From: Nocardioides marmoriginsengisoli
GTDB lineage: Bacteria > Actinomycetota > Actinomycetes > Propionibacteriales > Nocardioidaceae
DNA length: 64,000 bases
Reading direction: 5' to 3'
NCBI RefSeq assembly: GCF_003725695.1
Contig: NZ_RJSE01000003.1
Span: 736,089-800,088 of the forward strand
Shown here: piece by piece, positions 1 to 8,323 of the stretch
Numbering within the stretch: the stretch's first letter is position 1
Layout of the letters: every line of letters starts with the position of its first letter
The notes under the pieces: generated by a model
The model's database searches: none
What the model was told of the DNA's origin: nothing
The model's input: only the letters and a program-made list of their open reading frames with translations
Program-made: the position numbers and the translations under genes

Positions 1-1152
1 GGCGCGCTGGTCACCACGTTCGCACTCTTCTTCACCCGCGAGGTGGGACTGCACCCGGCCCAGGTCGGCGTGGCGCTCTCGCTCGGCGCCCTGGTCGGCA
101 TGCTCGTCCAGGTGCCCGGCGGCCACCTCGGTGACGTCCGCGGACCGCGGGAGGTGCTGCGGGTCGCCACCATCGCCACCGGCGTCGCGACCCTCGGGCT
201 GCTCGTCGCCCGTCCGCTCTGGGCACTGATCGTGGTGATGGCCCTGATCAACGCCGCCGACGCGGTCTCCAACTCGGTGCGCAACGGGTACGTCGCCCGG
301 ATCGCCGTCGGCGGCCAGGGCGTCCGGTTCAAGGCGTACCTGCGGGCGATCACCAACGTCGCCATGGGACTCGGCGCGCTGCTCGGCGGCGTCGCGCTCG
401 CGATCGACCGACCGTGGGCCTACCTCGCCGTCTTCGTGCTCGACGCCGGCACCTCGATCCTGGCCGGGCTGCTGTTCACCCGGCTCCCGCACCTCGAGCC
501 CGCACCGCCGCGCGCGGACGGCGAACCGCGGCTGGCGGTGCTCCGCGACGCCCCGTTCGTGCTGGTGACGCTGCTGACCGGCGTGGTGTCGATGCACTTC
601 GTGGTGATGGAGGTCGGCATTCCGCTGTGGATCAGCGAGCACACCGAGGCCCCGACCGCCCTGGTGGCGGTCCTGCTGATCATCAACACCAGCCTGGTCG
701 CGCTGTTCCAGGTCCGGCTGAGCCTGGGGTCCGACACGGTCGCCCGCTCGGCCCGGGAGATGCTCCGCGGCGCGCTCTGGATCGCCGGCGGGTTCGCGGT
801 CATCGGACTCACCGACGGCCTCGCCCGGGTCGCGGCGATCGCTCTCCTCGTGGTCGGCTCCTGCGTGCACGTCGTCGGCGAGATGATCAGCAGCGGCGGC
901 CAGTGGGGCGTGTCGATGGGGCTCGCTCCGGCCGAGCGCCAGGGCCAGTACCAGGGGTTCGCCGGGCTCGGTTTCGGGCTGGCCAACGTGGTCGCTCCGA
1001 CCCTGGTCACGCTGCTCTGCATCACCTGGGGACGACCCGGCTGGTTCGTGATGGGCGGACTGATCGTCGGCGCCGCGATCGCCCTGCGCCCGGTCACCAC
1101 CTGGGCGCTGGCGACCCGCGAGAAGTACGGCGCCGCCACCGCGAGCGGGTAA
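1..1152 (+). CDS. MFS transporter, 5'-truncated by window edge
   Basis: The reading frame is open from base 1, so the true start lies outside the window; about 383 codons are visible. Alternating hydrophobic segments with the MFS loop pattern GHLGDVRGPREVL after the second visible helix mark it as a major facilitator membrane transporter. Later helices contain a glycine-rich re-entry typical of drug or metabolite exporters. The substrate cannot be told from sequence. It converges on the dinG gene with only 8 bases between stops. It ends in a short soluble tail (REKYGAATASG). Confidence 0.85.
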   Translation, partial: GALVTTFALFFTREVGLHPAQVGVALSLGALVGMLVQVPGGHLGDVRGPREVLRVATIATGVATLGLLVARPLWALIVVMALINAADAVSNSVRNGYVARIAVGGQGVRFKAYLRAITNVAMGLGALLGGVALAIDRPWAYLAVFVLDAGTSILAGLLFTRLPHLEPAPPRADGEPRLAVLRDAPFVLVTLLTGVVSMHFVVMEVGIPLWISEHTEAPTALVAVLLIINTSLVALFQVRLSLGSDTVARSAREMLRGALWIAGGFAVIGLTDGLARVAAIALLVVGSCVHVVGEMISSGGQWGVSMGLAPAERQGQYQGFAGLGFGLANVVAPTLVTLLCITWGRPGWFVMGGLIVGAAIALRPVTTWALATREKYGAATASG

Positions 1153-1160
1153 GGCGTGCC

Positions 1161-3107
1161 TCAGCGACCGCTGAGCCGGGTCAGTGCCTTCCGGACGACC
1201 TCGGGGTCGGTCGTCATCCACATCGGCGGCAGGCTCGCCTTCAGGAAGCTGCCGTAGCGCGCAGTGACCAGGCGCGGGTCCAGGATCGCCACGACGCCCT
1301 TGTCGCTGGTCGTCCGGATCAGCCGGCCGGCGCCCTGGGCGAGCAGGAGCGCGGCGTGGGTGCCGGAAACCGACATGAAGCCGTTGCCGCCGGCCTTGTC
1401 CGCGGCCTGCGCCCGGGCCGACATCAGCGGATCATCCGGTCGCGGGAACGGGATCCGGTCGATCAGCACCAGCTGGCAGGTCTCCCCCGGGACGTCGAGG
1501 CCCTGCCACAGGCTGAGGGTCCCGAACAGGTTCGTGTGCGGGTCGCCGAGGAACTGCTTGGTCAGCTCGGGCAGCTGGGCGTCGCCCTGGCAGAGCGTGG
1601 TCAGGTGCGGAAGCCGGGTCCGCACCTCCTCGGCGGCGGCCTCGGCGGCGCGGCGGCTGGAGAACAACCCGAGGGTGCGCCCGTCGGCCGCGTCGATCAG
1701 GTCGACGATCTCGTCGAGCTGGACCTTCTGGAGTCCGTCGCGACCGGGCTGCGGGAGGTGCTTGGCGACGTACAGGATCGACTGTTGGCCGTAGTCGAAC
1801 GGCGAGCCGACGTCGATCCCCTGCCAGGAGCCGCCTTCCGCCTCCCGGTCCAGGCCGACCGATCCGGCGACCACCGAGAAGTCGCCGCCGAGCATCAGGG
1901 TGGCCGAGGTGAAGACGACGGTCTTGTCGACCAGCAGCTTCTCGCGCATCTGCCCGGCCACGTTCAGCGGTGCCACGCAGAGCCGGTTGCCGCCGTGCCG
2001 GGCCTCGCGCTCGGAGATCCAGAGCACGTCGTACTCCGAGTCGGCCGCCATCCGCTCGGCGGTCGCGAACAGCTCCTGGGTCCAGCCCCGCGCCTGGGTG
2101 GCGCCGGCGTCCGCCTCGGCCCCGGGGGCCGCCTTGGGGAACGCGGTGATCAGCGCGCGGGCAGCGTCGCGGACCAGCTCCAGCGCATCGCTGATCGCCA
2201 CCGGGACCGTCTCCAGCCGCCCGCCCGGGGTGGTGTCCACGGCATCGCGCAACGCCTCCGCCGCATCGGCGAGCGCATCCGCCTCGTCCCCGTCGACGTG
2301 GCGCTGGGACCGGCGCGCGGTGCGCTCGACATCGTTCGGGGAGAGCTCGTCGGTGGCGGCCTGGGTCACCCGGGAGGTGAGCTCGTGCGCCTCGTCGATC
2401 ACCACGACGTCGTACTCGGGGATCATCGGGATGCCCTCGATGGCGTCGATCGCCAGCAGCGAGTGGTTGGTGACGACCAGCTGCGAGTTGGCGGCCTTCT
2501 CCTTGGCGCGCTCGGCGAAGCACTCGACGCCGTACGCGCACTTGGCGGCGCCGACGCACTCGCGCGCACTGACGCTGACCTGGCGCCAGACCTGGTCGGT
2601 ATGGCGGGGAGCGTTGTCCTTCTCGCCGGTCCCGCCCTCCTTGGCCTCGTCCTCGATCCACTCGCGGAGCGCGACGACCTCGGCACCGATCGAGCCGGTC
2701 GGGAGGTCGACCAGGGTGCCCTGGTCGTCCGGGACGCCCTCGCGGACCCGGTGCAGGCAGGCGTAGTTCGACCGGCCCTTGAGGACCGCGAAGGTGGCCT
2801 TCTCGTGCAGGACCTCGTCGGCTGCCTCGACCAGCGCCGGGATGTCGCGCTCGACGAGCTGGTGCTGGAGCGCCAGCGTCGCGGTCGCGACCACGACCCG
2901 CTGGTGGTGCAGCAGCGCCGGGACCAGGTAGCCCAGCGACTTGCCGGTGCCGGTGCCCGCCTGGACCAGCAGGTGCTGGCCGGACTCCATCGCGGCGGTG
3001 ACCGCCTCCGCCATCCGGACCTGGCCCGGGCGCTCGGAGCCCCCGACAGCACTGACCGCGGCCGCGAGGACGTCGCGGACCGTCGGCTTCTCAGGGGTGT
3101 CGGGCAC
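1161..3107 (-). CDS. dinG: DinG-family ATP-dependent DNA helicase (XPD-like, Fe-S)
   Basis: 648-residue superfamily 2 helicase, expected to unwind DNA 5'-3' at damage or R-loop intermediates. Walker A AGTGTGKS is at about residues 50-57, the DEAH box (VVIDEAHE) at about 238-241, and the C-terminal motif VI is QGAGRLIRT. Four cysteines between these motifs (C117, C184, C190, C196) have the spacing expected for the 4Fe-4S cluster of the DinG/XPD family. The motif LWQGLDVPG and the loop IPFPRPDDP are typical of actinobacterial DinG-like proteins. Transcribed alone, downstream of the lemA terminator. I see no SOS box upstream, unlike E. coli dinG. Confidence 0.9.
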   Translation of the reverse strand: MPDTPEKPTVRDVLAAAVSAVGGSERPGQVRMAEAVTAAMESGQHLLVQAGTGTGKSLGYLVPALLHHQRVVVATATLALQHQLVERDIPALVEAADEVLHEKATFAVLKGRSNYACLHRVREGVPDDQGTLVDLPTGSIGAEVVALREWIEDEAKEGGTGEKDNAPRHTDQVWRQVSVSARECVGAAKCAYGVECFAERAKEKAANSQLVVTNHSLLAIDAIEGIPMIPEYDVVVIDEAHELTSRVTQAATDELSPNDVERTARRSQRHVDGDEADALADAAEALRDAVDTTPGGRLETVPVAISDALELVRDAARALITAFPKAAPGAEADAGATQARGWTQELFATAERMAADSEYDVLWISEREARHGGNRLCVAPLNVAGQMREKLLVDKTVVFTSATLMLGGDFSVVAGSVGLDREAEGGSWQGIDVGSPFDYGQQSILYVAKHLPQPGRDGLQKVQLDEIVDLIDAADGRTLGLFSSRRAAEAAAEEVRTRLPHLTTLCQGDAQLPELTKQFLGDPHTNLFGTLSLWQGLDVPGETCQLVLIDRIPFPRPDDPLMSARAQAADKAGGNGFMSVSGTHAALLLAQGAGRLIRTTSDKGVVAILDPRLVTARYGSFLKASLPPMWMTTDPEVVRKALTRLSGR

Positions 3108-3134
3108 GAGGGGAAGAGTAGTCGGCGGTACGGA

Positions 3135-3170
3135 CGAAGCCCCCGCCGGTCGCGACCGGCGGGGGCTTCG
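3135..3170. terminator. Perfect 36-base palindrome, terminator after lemA
   Basis: Two 18-base arms, CGAAGCCCCCGCCGGTCG and its exact complement, abut with no spacer between the stop codon of lemA (3182) and the start of dinG (3107). A GC-rich stem with terminal GAAGC/GCTTC fits a factor-independent terminator for the leftward lemA transcript. There is no clear U-tract, which is common in actinobacteria. Confidence 0.75.
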
Positions 3171-3181
3171 GGTGCTCGTCG

Positions 3182-4006
3182 TCAGGCTGTGGGCGGTGCC
3201 GCCGGCGGAGCGGTCGGCGGCTCCGGTGCCGTCGGAGGCTCCGCGGCAACCGGCGGAGCGGCGGGCGGCTCGGCAGGCGGCTCGGCGGCCACCGGCGGAG
3301 CGGCCGGGGGCTCAGCAGCCACCGGCGGAGCAGCAGGAGGCTCAGCGGCCACCGGCGGAGCAGCCGGCGGTGCGGGCGGTGCCGGCGGAGCGGCGGGGGC
3401 TGCCGGGGCCGCGGGCGGCGTCGGCGGGGCCGGCGGGGTCGCGGTGCCGAAGTTGACGGTCGGCGGGACGTCCTGCCCGGCCGGCGCCTCGTAGAAGTCG
3501 CGGGTCTTCACCCCGGCGAAGCCGGCGAGGAACATCCACGGGATCGTCACGACGAGCTTGTTCAGCGTCGCCACCGCGTCGTTGTAGTACTGGCGGGCGA
3601 ACGAGATCTTGTCCTCGGTGTCCTTCAGCTGCTGCTGGAGGTCGAGGAACTGGATGTTCGCCTTCAGGTCCGGGTAGGCCTCGGCGACGGCGTTCACCTT
3701 CACCAGCGCCTGCTGCATGGCAGCGTCGGCAGCAGCCTTCGCGGGGACGTCGTCGCCCTCGGCCGCGGCGGCCAGGCCGGCCCGCGCCTTGGTGACCTCC
3801 TCGAAGACGCCGGACTCGTGGGCGGCGTACCCCTTGACCGTCTCGACCAGGTTCGGGATCAGGTCGGCGCGCCGGGTCAGCTGGACGTCGATCCCGCCCA
3901 GCGCCTCCTGGGCGGCGATGTCGGTGGTCCGGAGCTTGTTGAAGCCGACGATGACGAAGCCGACCAGCGCGATCAGGACGGCGACGATGATGAGGGCGAC
4001 GATCAT
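3182..4006 (-). CDS. lemA: LemA family membrane protein with Pro/Ala-rich tail
   Basis: 274 residues. A single N-terminal transmembrane helix (MIVALIIVAVLIALVGFVIV) precedes the LemA coiled-coil core. The core carries the hallmark segments RRADLIPNLVETVKGYA and YPDLKANIQFLDLQQQL, followed by FARQYYNDAV. The LemA domain ends near residue 180. The remaining ~90 residues are a low-complexity Pro/Ala/Glu tail built on the 10-residue unit AAPPVAAEPP. LemA proteins have no settled biochemical role; in many bacteria they sit next to DUF2207 proteins, as here (63 bases downstream of one). The tail is unusual for LemA and would project from the membrane-anchored core. Confidence 0.9.
   Translation of the reverse strand: MIVALIIVAVLIALVGFVIVGFNKLRTTDIAAQEALGGIDVQLTRRADLIPNLVETVKGYAAHESGVFEEVTKARAGLAAAAEGDDVPAKAAADAAMQQALVKVNAVAEAYPDLKANIQFLDLQQQLKDTEDKISFARQYYNDAVATLNKLVVTIPWMFLAGFAGVKTRDFYEAPAGQDVPPTVNFGTATPPAPPTPPAAPAAPAAPPAPPAPPAAPPVAAEPPAAPPVAAEPPAAPPVAAEPPAEPPAAPPVAAEPPTAPEPPTAPPAAPPTA
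3241..3370 (-). repeat. 30-base tandem repeat encoding the LemA tail
   Basis: The string ACCGGCGGAG recurs at 3291, 3321 and 3351, exactly 30 bases apart, with a fourth degenerate copy at 3249. Each period encodes AAPPVAAEPP in the lemA frame. In-frame periodicity means copy number can change without breaking the gene. Confidence 0.85.
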
Positions 4007-4068
4007 GTGGTTCCTCTTTCCCTGAGGTTCGTACGGCTATTCAAGCGGATGGGCGGGCTCAGCAACAC

Positions 4069-5826
4069 TCACCAGGAGCCGCCGCCTCCGCCACCGCCTC
4101 CGCCGCCGCCGCTGAAGCCGCCCCCGCCACCTCCGCTGGAGGACGAGCTCTGGGTGGCGTTGTAGGCGGAGATCGCCGAGGAGACGGTGGAGTCGAAGCT
4201 GTCGACCATCTGGTTGACGAAGGTCGCGGCGTGCACGCCTGTGTACGTCGGGAAGTAGTTCGGTGCCGGCGGCTCCTCGCCGGTCTCGATCCGGTACTTC
4301 TTGGCCCACTCGTCGGCGCAGTCGAACGCCACCGCCCACGGCAGGTAGGAGGTGTAGAGCTCCTTGCGGCCCGAGAAGTCGAAGCGATCCTGCGCCGACG
4401 GGGTCGACAGGGTCCGGTAGAAGCCGCCCACCCGCGACCAGAGATCCCGGCCCGCGGCGGTACGGCGGGTGCCTGCACCGGTCGCGCCGACGCTGATCGC
4501 GGTGATCAGGAAGATGCCGGGAACGATCGCGATGATCGACATGTCGAACGGGTTGAACGCTCCCAGGTACACCGTGGCGCCGAGCAGCAGCAACAGGAAG
4601 AACCCGCCGAATCCGCCGAGACCGACGTTCTCCATCAGCCCGGACGTCTTCGCCCACCCCTTGGTGTTGGCGTCGAACGCGGAGAGCGCCGTCTTCAGCT
4701 TCTGGCCCGAGCTCACCGAGGACGGCGACGCGGTGAACGCCGCACCGGGGCTCGCCACCCCGAGCGAGGTCCCGGCGAGCTGGGTGACCGAGTCGATCCT
4801 GCTCCAGGTGTCGGTCTTGTCGGTGCCGGTCAGGGTCCAGGACTTGCCGTCCTGGGCGAGGGTCACCGCGCCCTGCTCCGCGGCGTACATCATCGTGGCG
4901 ACGAAGGCCTTGTTCTCCACCTTCTCGGTCATCAGGTACGCCGCCTGCGCCGGCCCGATGCCCTCCGGCGGCGCGTACATCAGCGGGTACGGCGGCTGCT
5001 TCTCCCGGGTCTGCAGGCTCAGCGCCGCGCCGGCCACGCCGAGCAGGCCGGCGAGCACCACCACGAAGCCGAGCAGGACCGGGTGCTGACCGAGGATCGG
5101 GTCGAGCTTGCTGGCCCACGGCCGGGTGTCGCCGTCGGGGGTCGCGAGGTCCAGGTCGGTCTTGATGGTGACCGGCGTGTTCGGCGCCAGCGGCCCGGTC
5201 TTCACCCGGATCGTCTCGGTGCCGTCGCCCTCCGCCGTACAGGAGCCGGCGCCGCTGCCGGCGCCCTCCGCGCACCGCAGGTTGGTGCCCGGTGCGGGCA
5301 GGTGCACGGTCAGGTCGGACTCCTTGATCGGCATCACCCAGCCGGCGCCGATCAGGTTCCAGTAGAACTGGGTCGGCGAGCCGTCGTGACCCGGCGTCAG
5401 GGCGCCCTTGATCCGGTAGGAGATCCGGTAGACGTGCTCGCCCTGGATGGTGGTGTCACCACTGCCGATCTTCACGTTGCGGAAGCGGCCGCGCTCGTTG
5501 CTCTGGACGTCGAAGGGCTCGTCGCGCCCGTCCCGGGTGACGGTGATGTCCTTCGGGATCAGCCGGTTCTTCTCGACGTTCGGGTCCCGGGTGTCGAAGA
5601 GCCGGAAGATGCCGTGCCGGTCGCAGCAGGGCAGGTCGACAGTGAGCCGCTCGACGATGTCGACGTCGCCATTGGCCTTCACGTCGTAGTCGGACTCGTA
5701 CTTGGTGATCGTCGCCGACTCCGACGGGGCCGAGGGCGAGGAGACGGCCGAGAAGGAGATTCCACCGATGGCGACCACGGCCGCCAGGACCAGCATGGCC
5801 AGCACCCGTGCCAGGAGTTGCTTCAT
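4069..5826 (-). CDS. DUF2207 domain membrane protein with glycine-rich tail
   Basis: 585 residues. The N-terminus (MKQLLARVLAMLVLAAVVAIGG) is a signal peptide or anchor. It is followed by an extracytoplasmic DUF2207 domain (about 35-225) with the motif DVVERLTVDL-like DIVERLTVDLP and the EHVYRISYRIKGA segment. Transmembrane helices lie near 245-270 and 400-455. The C-terminus is a long polyglycine run ending GGSW, a tail found in many DUF2207 proteins and possibly an assembly or secretion signal. It lies between the mini-ORF and lemA in what looks like one transcript. Function unknown; the LemA pairing suggests an envelope role. Confidence 0.85.
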   Translation of the reverse strand: MKQLLARVLAMLVLAAVVAIGGISFSAVSSPSAPSESATITKYESDYDVKANGDVDIVERLTVDLPCCDRHGIFRLFDTRDPNVEKNRLIPKDITVTRDGRDEPFDVQSNERGRFRNVKIGSGDTTIQGEHVYRISYRIKGALTPGHDGSPTQFYWNLIGAGWVMPIKESDLTVHLPAPGTNLRCAEGAGSGAGSCTAEGDGTETIRVKTGPLAPNTPVTIKTDLDLATPDGDTRPWASKLDPILGQHPVLLGFVVVLAGLLGVAGAALSLQTREKQPPYPLMYAPPEGIGPAQAAYLMTEKVENKAFVATMMYAAEQGAVTLAQDGKSWTLTGTDKTDTWSRIDSVTQLAGTSLGVASPGAAFTASPSSVSSGQKLKTALSAFDANTKGWAKTSGLMENVGLGGFGGFFLLLLLGATVYLGAFNPFDMSIIAIVPGIFLITAISVGATGAGTRRTAAGRDLWSRVGGFYRTLSTPSAQDRFDFSGRKELYTSYLPWAVAFDCADEWAKKYRIETGEEPPAPNYFPTYTGVHAATFVNQMVDSFDSTVSSAISAYNATQSSSSSGGGGGGFSGGGGGGGGGGGSW

Positions 5827-5846
5827 GGGGATGACCCTAGCGATCG

Positions 5847-5936
5847 TCAGCCGCCGAGACCGCCCATGAACGAGAAGATGCTGAGCAGCGCGAGCATCAT
5901 CGACATCAGCATCTCCGGCACCGTGGGGTCGTTCAT
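5847..5936 (-). CDS. Candidate 29-residue hydrophobic small protein
   Basis: A short ATG frame sits between hflX (22 bases upstream) and the DUF2207 gene (20 bases downstream), on the same strand. The peptide begins MNDPTVPEML, contains a hydrophobic stretch MSMMLALLSIFSF, and ends MGGLGG, so it would form one short membrane helix rich in methionine. An AGGG sequence lies 7 bases before the ATG; an identical AGGGTC leader precedes the DUF2207 start. Size, composition and tight spacing support a real small membrane protein, but no family is recognised and chance cannot be excluded. Confidence 0.4.
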   Translation of the reverse strand: MNDPTVPEMLMSMMLALLSIFSFMGGLGG

Positions 5937-5958
5937 GGCGCGACCCTACTCCGGATCA

Positions 5959-7422
5959 TCAGCTCGGTTCGGACTCGCTCAACGTATACAGCTCGAGCTC
6001 CCCGGCCAACGCCTCACTCACCCGTGCGTGCACCAGGGTGCCGTCGGCGGTGTGCTCGGTGGCGAGCACCTCCGCCTTGTCGTGCAGCCGGCTGACCAGG
6101 TCGCCGCGGCTGTAAGGCAGCAGCAGCCGGACCTCGATGGCCGGGCGCGGCAGGTCGTCCTCGATCGCGGCGAGCACCTCGGCGATGCCTTCACCGGTCT
6201 TCGCCGAGCAGACCACCGAGTGCGGTTCGTTCAGCCGCAGCCGGGCCAGGGTCAGCGGGTCGGCGATGTCCGCCTTGTTGATCACCACGAGCTCACGGAC
6301 CTTGCCCGCGTCGACGTCCGCGAAGACGCCGCGCACCGCCGAGAGCTGGCCCTCGGGGTCGGGGTGCGAGCCGTCGACGACGTGCACGATCAGGTCGGCG
6401 TCGGCAACCTCCTCCAGGGTGCTGCGGAAGGCCTCGACGAGCTGGTGCGGCAGGTGCCGGACGAACCCGACGGTGTCGGTCATCGTGTAGACCCGGCCGT
6501 CGCTGGTCGTCGTACGGCGGGTGGTCGGATCCAGGGTCGCGAACAGCGCGTCCTCGACCAGGACGCCGGCATCGGTCAGCCGGTTGAGGATCGAGGACTT
6601 GCCGGCGTTGGTGTACCCGGCGATGGCGACGCTGGGGACGGCGTTGCGGTGCCGCTCGCCGCGCTTGGTCACCCGGGTGGTCTTCATCTGCGCGAGCTCG
6701 CGGCGGAGCTTGGCGATCTTGTCGTTGATCCGGCGGCGGTCGGTCTCGATCTTGGTCTCACCGGGGCCGCGACCACCGATGCCCTCACCGCCGGCCACCC
6801 GGCCACCGGCCTGACGGGAGAGCTGGCCGCCCCAGCCGCGCAGCCGCTGCTTCATGTAGCTCAGCTGGGCGAGCTCGACCTGCGCCTTGCCCTCCTTGGA
6901 CTTCGCGTGCTGGGCGAAGATGTCCAGGATCAGCGCGGTCCGGTCGACCACCTTCACCTTGAGCTTGTCCTCGAGGTTGCGCAGCTGGCTGGGCGCGAGC
7001 TCGCCGTCCATGATCACGGTGTCCGCGCCGGTCGCCTGGACGATCTCCCGCACCCCGTCGACCTTGCCGCGGCCGATGTAGGTCGCCGGGTCCGGCTTGT
7101 CCCGGCGCTGGTAGACGTTCTCGAGCACCTGGGACCCGGCCGTCTCGGCGAGCAGCGCGAGCTCGGCCATCGAGTTCTCGGCGTCCTGGACGCTGCCCTC
7201 GGTCCAGACCCCGACGAGCACGACGCGCTCGAGCCGGAGCTGGCGGTACTCGACCTCGGAGATGTCCTCGAGCTCGGTGGAGAGTCCGACGACCCGGCGC
7301 AGGGCGTGCCGCTCCGCGAGCTCCATCGAACCGATGGTCTCCTCGGGGTCCGCCTCGTCGTCCCAGCCGGCCGTCTCGGCCAGCTCGTCGTCCAGGTCGA
7401 AGTCTTCAGGTGCGTTCGTCAT
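5959..7422 (-). CDS. hflX: GTPase HflX, ribosome-splitting factor
   Basis: 487 residues. HflX is a ribosome-associated GTPase that rescues stalled ribosomes under stress. The N-terminal HflX domain contains the YIGRGKVDGV segment. A coiled-coil linker carries the family signature GGRGPGETKIETDRRRI at about 216-232. The TRAFAC G-domain follows, with G1 GYTNAGKS (269-276), G3 DTVGFVRHLP and G4 NKAD. The acidic ~40-residue N-terminal extension is common in actinobacterial HflX. Position after dapF and miaA on this strand matches the conserved actinobacterial order. Confidence 0.95.
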   Translation of the reverse strand: MTNAPEDFDLDDELAETAGWDDEADPEETIGSMELAERHALRRVVGLSTELEDISEVEYRQLRLERVVLVGVWTEGSVQDAENSMAELALLAETAGSQVLENVYQRRDKPDPATYIGRGKVDGVREIVQATGADTVIMDGELAPSQLRNLEDKLKVKVVDRTALILDIFAQHAKSKEGKAQVELAQLSYMKQRLRGWGGQLSRQAGGRVAGGEGIGGRGPGETKIETDRRRINDKIAKLRRELAQMKTTRVTKRGERHRNAVPSVAIAGYTNAGKSSILNRLTDAGVLVEDALFATLDPTTRRTTTSDGRVYTMTDTVGFVRHLPHQLVEAFRSTLEEVADADLIVHVVDGSHPDPEGQLSAVRGVFADVDAGKVRELVVINKADIADPLTLARLRLNEPHSVVCSAKTGEGIAEVLAAIEDDLPRPAIEVRLLLPYSRGDLVSRLHDKAEVLATEHTADGTLVHARVSEALAGELELYTLSESEPS

Positions 7423-7461
7423 TGGTTACCAGAGTAGGCGGGCGCGCCACTGGTTAAAGCA

Positions 7462-7507
7462 GTCGTGCGCCTGATCACGTCATCGACGACGGGCTCAGGC
7501 GCACGAC
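7462..7507 (-). terminator. Hairpin downstream of the SDR gene
   Basis: Perfect 13-base arms GTCGTGCGCCTGA and TCAGGCGCACGAC are separated by a 20-base loop. The structure lies 6 bases past the stop codon of the SDR gene (7514) and before hflX. The long loop makes it a weaker terminator candidate than the others in this window. Confidence 0.5.
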
Positions 7508-7513
7508 GGGAGA

Positions 7514-8299
7514 TCACTTGGGAGGCATCCGGATGCCGCCGTCGACGCGGATCGTCTCGGCGTTCATGTAGGAGTTGGTGATGCACTCGACGACCATGCT
7601 GGCCAGCTCGTCCGGGACGCCGAGACGCTTCGGGAAGAGCACGTTCTGGCCGAGGTTGGCCTTGAAGGCCTCCGACTCGGGGCCGACGCCGTAGATCGGG
7701 GTGTCGATCAGACCGGGGGCGACCGTGTTGAGCCGGATGCCGGCAGCGGAGAGGTCGCGGGCGACCGGCAGGGTCATCCCGACGACGCCGCCCTTGGAGG
7801 CCGAGTACGACGCCTGGCCGATCTGGCCGTCGAACGCCGCGACGCTTGCCAGGTTGACGATCGCGCCGCGCTCGCCGGACTCGTTCGGCTCGTTCAGGCT
7901 CATCGCGGTGGCGGCGAGCCGGACGCAGTCGAAGGTGCCGATCAGGTTGATCGAGATGACCTTCTTGAAGGCGTCCAGGTTGTGCGCCGAGTCCGGGTTG
8001 CCGTCGCGCCCGATGGTGCGCTGGGCCCAGCCGATGCCGGCCGAGTTGACCACGGCGCGCAGCGGGGCGAGCTCGACGGCGGTGTTCACGGCCGTCTGGA
8101 TCTGGTCGGTGTTGGTGACGTCGACGGTGACGAAGACGCCGCCGATCTCCTTCGCGAGGGCCTCGCCGGCCTCCGCGTTCAGGTCGGCGATGACGACGAC
8201 GGCTCCCTTGGCGGCGAGCTGACGAGCGGCGGCGGCCCCGATTCCGGAGGCCCCGCCGGTGACGATTGCACTGGCTCCATTGATGTCCATGCCCGGCAT
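7514..8299 (-). CDS. SDR dehydrogenase, 3-hydroxyacyl-CoA dehydrogenase type II-like
   Basis: 261 residues, classical short-chain dehydrogenase. The NAD-binding motif TGGASGIG is at 14-21, NSAG at 85-88, and the catalytic Ser152 / Tyr165 / Lys169 lie in LASVAAF and YSASKGG. The aspartate in VVVIADLN favours NAD over NADP. The arrangement AFKKVISINLIGTFDCVRLAA and the C-terminal GIRMPPK resemble the HSD10-type 3-hydroxyacyl-CoA dehydrogenases of fatty-acid and branched-chain catabolism. The encoded start is MPGMDING; Met4 is an equally plausible start. The exact substrate is inferred. Confidence 0.85.
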   Translation of the reverse strand: MPGMDINGASAIVTGGASGIGAAAARQLAAKGAVVVIADLNAEAGEALAKEIGGVFVTVDVTNTDQIQTAVNTAVELAPLRAVVNSAGIGWAQRTIGRDGNPDSAHNLDAFKKVISINLIGTFDCVRLAATAMSLNEPNESGERGAIVNLASVAAFDGQIGQASYSASKGGVVGMTLPVARDLSAAGIRLNTVAPGLIDTPIYGVGPESEAFKANLGQNVLFPKRLGVPDELASMVVECITNSYMNAETIRVDGGIRMPPK

Positions 8300-8323
8300 C
8301 CTAGGACCCGGCCCGGCGCGGGG

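Noticed and set aside
1161..3240. SOS box expected upstream of dinG
   Set aside because: No GAAC-N4-GTTC palindrome was found between the dinG start and the lemA stop.
3235..3400. Regularly spaced repeats resembling a CRISPR array
   Set aside because: The 30-base period is in frame within lemA with no unique spacers and encodes a Pro/Ala tail.
4231..7437. 1068-codon plus-strand frame across DUF2207 and hflX
   Set aside because: Both opposite-strand genes have clear domains; the plus frame has repetitive Arg/Gly/Val composition and no domain.
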